64,000 bases of DNA, taken from positions 7,775,815 to 7,839,814 of the forward strand of contig CAIIXF020000003.1 in assembly GCA_903813345.2 (NCBI GenBank), in the 5' to 3' direction. The notes beneath the pieces were generated by a model. It had not been told where the DNA came from, made no database searches, and saw only the letters and a list, made by a program, of their open reading frames with translations. This document shows, one piece after another, positions 24,862-33,800 of the stretch. Numbering within the stretch: position 1 is the stretch's first letter; every line of letters starts with the position of its first letter. A program made the translations under genes and the position numbers. This stretch comes from Owenia fusiformis (taxonomy: Eukaryota > Annelida > Polychaeta > Sabellida > Oweniidae).

Positions 24862-25230
24862 TTATTGTATCAAGAAGCAAAAGCCTTTTCTGGGTCGCCG
24901 CGAATGGCATGATTTCCTCGAGTCGCTTCAGTTGCAAAGCAACCATACTGGGACCGATTCTCGTCGTTCCACTACTGCCCTTGGTGGGGGCTCGCTACCA
25001 TACTGTATGACTCCCGGGGTCTCCTATAGCCCGTCAGTGGAGGAACCAACCACAGTCTCACAATCTGTCTCCGACAAGAGCAGTCAGAGAACCGACCCAT
25101 GCCAAGGGCCGAGGTTGGACCTTCGGACCGAGTGTCCTGTAGAACTATTATCTTTGACGCCGTACCCGAGGCTCGTACGCACGACCGCAGTCACTAACCA
25201 CCTAGGCTACACTGCTCGGGTGTCGAAACT
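24862..25230 (-). mobile_element. tRNA-derived SINE
   Basis: On the minus strand the head begins near 25225 and contains a box-A-like TAGCCTAGGTGG (25198-25209) and a box-B-like GTACGAGCC (25170-25178). The box spacing is about a dozen bases shorter than in a true tRNA. A GC-rich body of about 280 bp follows, much richer in GC than its surroundings, and ends in an AT-rich tail near 24862. The 109-codon open frame on the plus strand is an artefact of this GC-rich body. Confidence 0.7.
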
Positions 25231-25349
25231 TCTCAAAAATGTAATAGTTGTTATAGAATGAGCACGAACATGGGTATATTAATCTAATTTTCTAAATTAC
25301 TTGAATTTTTATTCGAATGACTAGCCTAACTATATCCAACGCCACTCAC

Positions 25350-25897
25350 CACTACACGCGCTTGCGAACATGTAATTATGGACGTAATTGGCTACTTAAT
25401 ATAAAGGCGTCTTCCAAGCTAAGTATACTCATAAATTCTAGAAAAATGAGATCCCAATCGATAAAATTATGTTTAGGACTCAGTTCATGAAAACGGAACA
25501 TTTGACAAGAAAATAGTGATTCGAAGAATAATTTTTGCGTGGCGATTTAGCATAATCCTAATTTATGCATAAAATCTTCCTGCTCTCTATCATGCTTTTA
25601 ACAATGCTGCTGTCTTTAGGGCATATTTTTCTGAAACCGATGCATTCTTTAGTACAAAGTCGGGTACAAAGTATAGAAGCGGGAAAGGAATAGCTATATT
25701 GACTGAACCGTCCTTCAACCAGTACTGCACTTCTTTTTTTCATTTTACATGTATACCTACATATCTCTAATACGTTTTAGAAAAACAGGTGTAAACTCAA
25801 TCATATTTCGCAAGACGTCTTGAAAATAGTCGTGTAAACTCAACATAATCTTTCTAAAACGTTTTCGCTAAGACGTCTTGGAATGCCGCGTGTAGTG
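25350..25897. mobile_element. Short CACTA-like element (tentative)
   Basis: Perfect 11-bp inverted ends CACTACACGCG and internal agacgtcttg words near both sides recall the subterminal words of the larger CACTG elements. The 3-bp flanks differ (cac versus taa), so insertion is not proven. Size 548 bp, without coding potential. Confidence 0.4.
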
Positions 25898-26267
25898 TAA
25901 ATGAGGCTATTGTCATAACTGACTCCACTACATAGGAAAATTCTAAATCTAAGAAATGAACGACGGAGTTTTCAAGATATTGAACTTTGAAAAATTACAA
26001 ATCCATCATTGTCCTAATTTTTTTAATGATTGGTTATAGTTGTCGGTGAGGTAATGTCTTACCCAAAATTAAACAACTATTCCTTGACTTACAATTGATT
26101 TGTTGAGCAAAAAAATGCGGTCCACCGCATGAACGAAGCCTCGGAAAGAATTTCACCACAGTTCAGCGCCAAAATGGAGGAACATCTGATCATGTTCTCC
26201 ACGTCTGTCCAGGGAATTGACAACCCAAGATATTTTATATGTTTAACACGTCATATAGGTTCAATTA

Positions 26268-27021
26268 ATTTTAGAAATAATTTCTAAACGTTGGTAGTAC
26301 TTGTTACACATGCGGACATTGAAACTTCGCAACGAAGTACTTTGTGCTCGCAAAAAGCCATCGTTGCGAGGCTTTTATCAAAATCTGTATCTGACTTTAC
26401 CGTTGTCAGGCTATTTTAGAAATAATTTCTAAACGTTGGTAGTACTTGTTACACATGTTGACATTTAACTGGTGATTCACTCGATTAAGCTGGTTTCGGT
26501 AACAAAATGTAGGAACGTCGAAGGTACAATTTTTCTTTTTTCCTTATTTTACGCGTTGTAGGCTGAATTATTACCACGACGTTTTATCACAAACGTATAT
26601 CAGTATCATATGTTTGAGAAAATGTACATATTTGCGAACAAATAGTTCAGAAGACAACAGAATCGTCGATTTAATTCCTCACTAAAGTTACAGAAACGGT
26701 ATTTCGAAAAACAGTTAAGATCTGCACTTTAAACCCTACCGTTTCTGTAACTTAAGTGAAGCATTAAATCGACGATTATGTTGTCTTCTGAGCTATTTTT
26801 TCGCAAACATGTGCATTTTCTAAAACAGATGATACTGATACACGTTTGTGTTTGCCTACAACGCGTGGAATAAGGAAAAAAGATAAATCGTACCTTCGAC
26901 GTTCCGACATTTTGTTACCGAAAGGTTCGTTTCGGTAACCAGCGTGATCGAGTGGATCACCAGTGAACGAAGTACTTTATGCTTGCAAATAGCCATCGTT
27001 ACAAGGCTTTTATCAAAATGT
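26268..27021. repeat. 145-bp tandem duplication, second copy split by a foldback element
   Basis: The first unit runs 26268-26412. The second starts at 26413 with the same attttagaaataatttc, is interrupted at 26469, and resumes at about 26964 with cgaagtacttt through cttttatcaaaat. The second unit carries more changes. Confidence 0.8.
26469..26963. mobile_element. Long foldback element, 495 bp
   Basis: The ends ctggtgattcactcgat and its reverse form at 26947-26963 continue into arms of more than 200 bp, almost reverse complementary, with a centre near 26715 (gttacagaaacgg / ccgtttctgtaac). The flanks are TTAA on the left and TGAA on the right, so a TTAA target is possible. It is non-coding. 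Confidence 0.75.
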
Positions 27022-27213
27022 TAAATAACAAGCAATTTTAACCTTTCTGTGTACCCGGGGGTGTGCAACAGGTTCCACTATGAGTTTAAGTAGAAACAAT
27101 GATTTCAGATATAATATATCTTGGATGAATAAAAAGTATTCAAACTGTGATGTGAACAAATGGGAGGGAATCTTCATATATGATATATCTTCATAATACT
27201 TCATATTCTCGTA

Positions 27214-27376
27214 CAGGGTGTCCGTAAAGTCTCTTAACACTTTACAGACTTTGCATTCTTACATATAGATTTCAAAAATGATATCACTTCGATTAAATTT
27301 TGAATATTTGATGACGTATATCGAGGTTATATCTATTTCCATCTCGTCTATTGTGAAGAGAATTATGGACACCCTG
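27214..27376. mobile_element. Mariner-type MITE
   Basis: The ends CAGGGTGTCC and GGACACCCTG are typical of irritans-like mariner MITEs. TA precedes the left end; the right flank is ca. Length 163 bp. Confidence 0.7.
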
Positions 27377-27520
27377 CAGAAGTATCTAAGCACAAGAGCC
27401 ATGACCAAAAGTTGTAATAGGACCTAGCAAGAAAAAAAAGCAAACTGAATAGCAGTCATAAGAAAAACAAACTCCGTATATCTTTAACTAAGTAAAACGT
27501 ATATCGAGTTCGCTTTTCAG

Positions 27521-27580
27521 GAGGAGGACTTGGAGGGATACAGCGTGTATCCATCCCGGCCTCAGGCGATAGCTCCATAG
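27521..27580 (+). CDS. Possible terminal exon of a plus-strand gene
   Basis: A good 3' splice site (ttcgcttttcag) is followed by 19 codons with a GC-rich, gene-like composition (EEDLEGYSVYPSRPQAIAP) and a stop. No upstream exon is recognised in the window, so this is weak. If real, the gene is convergent with OPLAH. An AATAAA at 27825-27830 could serve it. Confidence 0.3.
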   Translation, partial: EEDLEGYSVYPSRPQAIAP

Positions 27581-27824
27581 ATAAACTAGGCTATTTTATA
27601 TCCCTGCTCGTTATGTAGCTAGTACGACAGTAGGTATGGTATACAACCTTAATTGCAACATCTGGCCTCAGGTTAATTGCAGATAAAATGGTCATTTTCT
27701 ATCCGTTGCTAGGCAAAAATATGGGATCAAATTATGAAACAATTTTAGTTTAGTTTAGACCCACCCTCCCACTATTCTAAGAGGGGGGAGTGGACAACAT
27801 ACAGACACAGTACCAAATGTACAT

Positions 27825-27830
27825 AATAAA
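27825..27830 (+). terminator. AATAAA poly(A) signal candidate, plus strand
   Basis: A canonical hexamer 245 bp past the stop of the possible exon at 27521-27580. Confidence 0.25.
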
Positions 27831-27849
27831 TTATAAATAGCAACTAGAC

Positions 27850-27855
27850 TTTATT
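27850..27855 (-). terminator. AATAAA poly(A) signal candidate, minus strand
   Basis: A canonical hexamer on the minus strand downstream of OPLAH, 20 bp from the plus-strand one. It would imply a long OPLAH 3' UTR of about 2.8 kb. Nearer AT-rich sites may be used instead. Confidence 0.25.
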
Positions 27856-28192
27856 ATATACAGTTACAGGTAATTTAATGTAACAGTTTCACAAAAGCTG
27901 TACAATTTCAAGCTAAATATTTTGCCTAAAATAATCAACAACAAGGGACCCTGAGTGTTTTATGGCAGGACTATGAATCAATGACCAGTTATAATTGCAA
28001 TAGAGATTGTTAACTTTTACCCATCTGAATTAGTTTCCATAGCAACCAGTAACACTTGCTATTCAAATAAAATAAAACAATATATATATTTTAATTATCA
28101 TTTATTTTAATCATACAACCCATTATCCACTATATTCACTGTTATAATCAGCTACTTAAGGAATCAAAAATTCATTGTGTCGTGAAGTAATG

Positions 28193-28371
28193 CAGTAAAA
28201 CCTGTTAAGTGGAAAATCTCTGTCAGTGGAACATCTCCATAAGTGGATTACTTTTCAAAGTCCCCGAACGTATTGACTTATTGTAAATTAGCCCCTCTGT
28301 AAGTGGAACAGCTCTCAATTGGAACACTTTTTAGAGGTACCACAGGTGTTCTACTTACACAGGTTTTACTG
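28193..28371. mobile_element. Pogo/Tigger-type MITE, 179 bp
   Basis: The ends CAGTAAAACCTG and CAGGTTTTACTG enclose internal words of the type 'aagtggaac', typical of pogo-group MITEs. TA follows the right end; the left TA has become tg. Confidence 0.8.
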
Positions 28372-29017
28372 TATTTGATTCATAATTTGGTCAAGTTAAT
28401 GTCCACAGAAGTGAATGTGTTCCTCTTCTATTTGGTCCTAAATGAGTATAACAAGCAAGGAAATCTGTTCTTAATGTGTAATGGAACATTATGAGTATAC
28501 AATAGGGAGGTTAAGCTTAAACTTTTCAAGGGAACTTTTATATGAATGTGTAATATTATGACCCCAAGAAATTACTGTCCTTCTATCAATTTCTTTCCAA
28601 GAGACCTAATAATTACAACAATTTTCCGTATATCGTTATACTTAATTGGCAGGCCGATTCAGACTATGGAGGGGAGAACTTATCCCTAAAGAATCAGTTT
28701 TATATGTTGGAGTACAGGTTCCATTTAAAACATGTCGATTGACCTCTCTAATAATGTATCTCTTTTACAACATGTCCTCAAACAGAATGACTCAAGATTT
28801 TGACCCCTATTTTATCTGCCTTTTTAATTCCAAAATAGCCTATACAAGAAAATATACAATAAAGTACTATGAATCAAAATATACAATATATGAGCTATTG
28901 CAATATCCCTAAGTCTTGAATACATTTGATTCATACATGTACATAAATAAGCCTCTAAAAGATATGTACAATGAATATCGCACATAATTGTAAAAACCCT
29001 TTTGATTTCTACATAAA

Positions 29018-29100
29018 ATAGGCTATTTATGAATCAAAATAGGCTATTTCTGAATCAAAATAGGCTATTCATGAATTAAAATAGGCTATTTATAAATCTT
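29018..29100. repeat. 21-bp tandem repeat, about four copies
   Basis: The unit is close to aggctatttatgaatcaaaat. The copies differ by single bases. Confidence 0.8.
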
Positions 29101-29319
29101 CATTACATGTGATTAATTCATGTACATACAGTAGCCTCTAAAAAATGCATATATTGTACATATATCATAATAGTAACCCAATTTTATAATTATTTTTTAT
29201 ATAAAACACACTAGATTAAACACTATAAGTTATTAAGTGATTTGAAATGCAATACAGGATATATTCTGCTCGAGAAAATCGAAACAAATCATTCAATAAC
29301 GTTTTTATTGTTTGATCCT

Positions 29320-29410
29320 CTGTATTGCTACTGTGATTGTCCCTTCTGTACCAATATTTTCTGTATTGCGACGTAAATGATCAGCGGGGACAATCTCAGT
29401 AGCAATACAG
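29320..29410. repeat. Inverted repeat with about 24-bp arms
   Basis: ctgtattgctactgtgattg near 29320 and its reverse complement ending near 29410 differ by one base. The loop is about 40 bp. It could be a MITE core or a hairpin. Confidence 0.6.
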
Positions 29411-30469
29411 ATAGGTACAGCACAAGAACTGACCAATCAGAGGGCTTCATTTTACAGATCATTAGATAAAATAGATTATTGCAATATCCCCAATCTTGTT
29501 TACATCTAATAACAAGGCATTAACAAAACAAAAAAATATAATATTGATACAAATGGTCTCATTTACTTATTTGTAAAGGAATCAAATGAAATTTTCAGAG
29601 ATTAAAGGAAATATAGTAACTTTTTATACTTCCCAAATATTATGAATTTAAAGAATGTAAAGAACAATAACACTTATTAAATCTGATATCTTACAAAATG
29701 TACTACCTTGTTTCTACCTTGTACTACCTTGTTTCGATTAATAAAAAGTGAAACTACTTGTTACAGATATGGATGCTAAATACATGTCACAGACAATAGT
29801 GACTATCAAAAACCCTTCTACCACTTAAGAGTATAGACTAATCAAAATTTTAGCAACTCTAAAACACACTTAATTTGGCAAAAAAATCAATATTCAAACT
29901 TTGACAAAAATACTGTCTTCATCATATATAGAGTGTTGTAACATGTATAATGTAAAGAATTCCATATTGTGTAATATCAAACAGTAAAATAGTAAACTGT
30001 ACATACATTTAAAAATACTTGTGCAAAAAGATTCAACAGAAAAGAGTTACTCTATTGCCCTAAAGTAAAAAAAAAAAATTATAATGTAAACATAAACAGT
30101 GCATTCGTTCATCCCACTGATACAAACATTGTATAAATGTCATATCATTTGGACATAAAGTAAATTCAAAGCAATAAAACGTGCTGTGTAACCTTAATAG
30201 AGTTAATTATAACAATTTGTGAACTGTGTGTGCTTTCCTTGAATCATTTTGTCTTGTATGTGTTATACATACATACATAACTAAAGCTTTTCAGCAGATG
30301 GATAATAAATACACGATTTTCTATTTTCATGAACAAAGAATATTAAGAATTATGACAAAGAATATTAAGAATTATGACAAAGAAGACACATGGGTTATAT
30401 CATGTTCATGTTTTTTTCTGGTTTCTATGGTGATTTCTCACACTTTCCACACCACATGTAATGACATAT

Positions 30470-30625
30470 CCATATGTGAGTAGAGCTATAGATGACATAT
30501 CCATATGTGAGTTGAGCTGTAGATGACATATCCATATGTGAGTTGAGCTGTAGATGACATATCCATATGTGAGTTGAGCTATAGATGACATATCCATATG
30601 TGAGTTGAGCTATAGATGACATATA
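30470..30625. repeat. 31-bp minisatellite just downstream of the OPLAH stop
   Basis: Five copies of a unit containing gatgacatatccatatgtga and gttgagct. It begins 16 bp beyond the OPLAH stop codon, so it should be in the 3' UTR. Each unit contains the near-palindrome catatccatatg. Confidence 0.85.
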
Positions 30626-30640
30626 TGTCATATGATAGAA

Positions 30641-30805
30641 TTAGGACTGCTCCTGGGCTAGTTTGAAGGCATGGACACTCCCTCTCTCTTGGTACATATG
30701 GGTGGCATGTGGGTCAGTTCTTCGACGCTTTTCTGGTGGAGAAGCTCCCTCATTCCCCGGAGGTCCATATCCCCCTCCCCCTGGGGTCAATAGCCGGAAA
30801 CAATC
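30641..30805 (-). CDS. OPLAH: OPLAH terminal coding exon
   Basis: It starts after ttttccag and encodes 54 residues, including the glycine-rich TPGGGGYG signature, then an Arg-rich, weakly conserved tail (PPEKRRRTD) and the stop at 30641-30643. Confidence 0.95.
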   Translation of the reverse strand, partial: DCFRLLTPGGGGYGPPGNEGASPPEKRRRTDPHATHMYQERGSVHAFKLAQEQS

Positions 30806-33800
30806 CTGGAAAATATAGTATTGATCTGAGATGATGATGTGGCATATGAGCTCTCTACAAGACTCATACATGAATCAGTTAAGCTCAAGTACTAAGAGCT
30901 ATTCAAGTCGTAATATCTGGAATTAGCATCCTAAAAAAGCCCTACAAATTTTGAATTCATAATGATTTGGAACCTAAAAAATGATATACAGTAAAACCTG
31001 CGAACAGGGAATGCTCTTGGGACTGGAGGAAAGTTTCCTTGTTCAAAGGTTTTCCCTATAGAGAGGGGCTGCACTTTCAGCAAACTCAAACTTGCCGAAT
31101 AAGCATATTTGTAAATATATGGGCATTGATTGATTGTACCAATGCCGACTCCATACTTGGTTGCTAGACCTTGCTGTAACATCTTGCAAGATGTATGAAG
31201 GTCTCCCATCTCCCTCCATTGGCTGAGGGAAAGGAGCATTCTCTCTTTGTTGATTTTAGCTACTGATGCTGGTGTCTGATGATGTCTAGTTGATGTAATT
31301 ATTGAAATGATGTGTACAGATATGTTGCTAAGAACTGATTTCAAGTTTCATCAACCCCATTTTATATCATTGATAATCTAGAAGTTTGGATCAGTAAAAG
31401 ATTTGGCTCAACATGACACATGTACTTATCTAGGTGTAATCTTCAGAAAACAATTGTGTAGATTATCACAACTGATTTGATGTAATTAATATATGTTTGT
31501 TGAACGGAAAAATTAGTGTCATGATAATAAGTAACAGATTTGTATTAGTTTTAAAATATATCAGGGTAATTAACAGTGGGTGGGATGCTACATCTTGTAA
31601 ACAATTGGCTTATCTTAATCTCTATCATATTAATCCAAGCTTTATAGAATCAGATATTGGCTTAAGACTTTCACACCTCTGAAAAATAATGGAATATACA
31701 GTGTCACCAATATTCCATATTCCCTGTTCACAGGTGAATTTTCATAATTTGCCCCAAAATAGTGTTCCTTGTTCCCTGTTCAAAGGTTTTCCCTACAGAG
31801 AGGGTCCATTAACATGTAAGTCAATGGAAAAATATTTGGTTCTTTTGAAAAGCATTCCTTGTTCATAGGTTTTCCCTACAGAGAGGTATTCCATCGGACA
31901 GGTTTTACTGTACTTGGACATAAACACTGCTAAAGCTCGAAGAACAAGATACTTATGGAGGAAGTTTTTAAAGAACTTTTAACACAATATCCTTTTGAAG
32001 CTCATTCAGTTGAGCACCTGCATTAAAAACACATTTCAAAACAAAATTTTAAATGAAAACTACAGAAGACCTCCATTAACATTTGCCCACTTTGTTGGTT
32101 TATCTATGAAGTAGTTTTTAACAACTATTCTCAATGGTAATCCCTGAGCCTTGAAGAGCCAGGTGATGGCTTGGGGAGTCCGAGCAAGCAGTTTTTGACA
32201 ACTTTGTGCACTTTTCATGAGATTCTGAGCCAAAATTTTTAAACTTAAACCTTCCCCCTTATGGGGCTGAAACTATACACTGCACCAACAGAAAGCCTCC
32301 ATTCTTACCCCAGCTGTGACATCAACGGATGTCTTTGCACCTAGACTAACTATTCTCCCATCTGCATACAACATCAGGTTTTGCCCATTCTTTCCTGGTT
32401 TCCCACCTGGAAAACATACACAAAATGGGTGAATACATACACAAAATGGGTGAATACATACACAAAATGGGTGAATACATACACAAAATGGGTGAAAACA
32501 TACACAAAATGGGTAATAACATCTATATACCAAGAAACATCTATATACTAAGAAACATCCATAAAATTGTCAAGCCAAATGAGGAGACAAAAAATGAGAC
32601 ATGCCTGGAAGGTACGCTAATGTCAAAATTGTAGCTTTTAAGGTAAAATAAAAAAAAACAAAAAACTATAGAACCCTATCGAGCAAGACACAGAAATATT
32701 TGAGCTCTTAATGACTTTTACCATAAAATAAGTTAAAAATTTAATTTTTTACATCCGAGAAGGTAAACATACCATTCATCCCCTAATTTTTTACATTCAA
32801 GAAGATAAACATACCATTCATCCCATGATTTTTTACATTCAAGAAGGTAAACAACCATTCATCCCATAATTGTTTACATTCAAGAAGGTAAACATACCAT
32901 TCATCCCATGATTTTTTACATTCAAGAGGGTAAACATACCATTCATCCCATGATTTTTTACATTCAAGAGGGTAAACATACCATTCATCCCATGATTTTT
33001 TACATTCAAGAGGGTAAACATACCATTCATCCCATATTTTTTTACATTCAAGAGGGTAAACATACCATTCATCCCATAATCTTTTACATTCAAGAAGGCA
33101 AACATACCATTCATTCCATAATTTTTTACATTCAAGAAGGTAAACATACCATTCATCCCATAATTTTTTACATTCAAGAAGGTAAACATACCATTCATCC
33201 CATAATTTTTTACATTCAAGAAGGTAAACATACCATTCATTCCATAATTTTTTACATTCAAGAAGGTTAACATACCATTCATCCCATATTTTTTTACATT
33301 CAAGAAGGTAAACATACCATTCATCCCATAATTTTTTACATTCAAGAAGGTAAACATACCATTCATCCCACAATTGTTTACATTCAAGAAGATAAACATA
33401 CCATTCATCCCATGATTTTTTACATTCAAGAAGGTAAACAACCATTCATCCCATAATTGTTTACATTCAAGAAGGTAAACATACCATTCATCCCATATTT
33501 TTTTACATTCAAGAGGGTAAACATACCATTCATCCCATGATTTTTTACATTCAAGAGGGTAAACATACCATTCATCCCATGATTTTTTACATTCAAGAGG
33601 GTAAACATACCATTCATCCCATATTTTTTTACATTCAAGAGGGTAAACATACCATTCATCCCATAATCTTTTACATTCAAGAAGGTAAACATACCATTCA
33701 TTCCATAATTTTTTACATTCAAGAAGGTAAACATACCATTCATCCCATAATTTTTTACATTCAAGAAGGTAAACATACCATTCATCCCATAATTTTTTAC

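Larger units (their letters stand above)
27856..30469. other. AT-rich stretch downstream of OPLAH
   Basis: No coding gene is supported. It contains a pogo-like MITE at 28193-28371, a 21-bp tandem repeat at 29018-29100, an inverted repeat at 29320-29410 and a 22-bp direct duplication at about 30338-30385 (attaagaattatgacaaaga). Part of it may be OPLAH 3' UTR. Confidence 0.5.

Noticed and set aside
25170-25209. Functional tRNA gene
   Set aside because: Box A and box B words are present, but the spacing is too short and no cloverleaf can be formed. It fits a SINE head.
24932-25261. 109-codon plus-strand ORF in a GC-rich stretch
   Set aside because: It lies on the antisense of a tRNA-like SINE. 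The frame is a by-product of GC-rich SINE sequence.
30406-30631. Minus-strand ORFs with repeated 'LTYGYVI'
   Set aside because: A product of the 31-bp minisatellite in the OPLAH 3' UTR.
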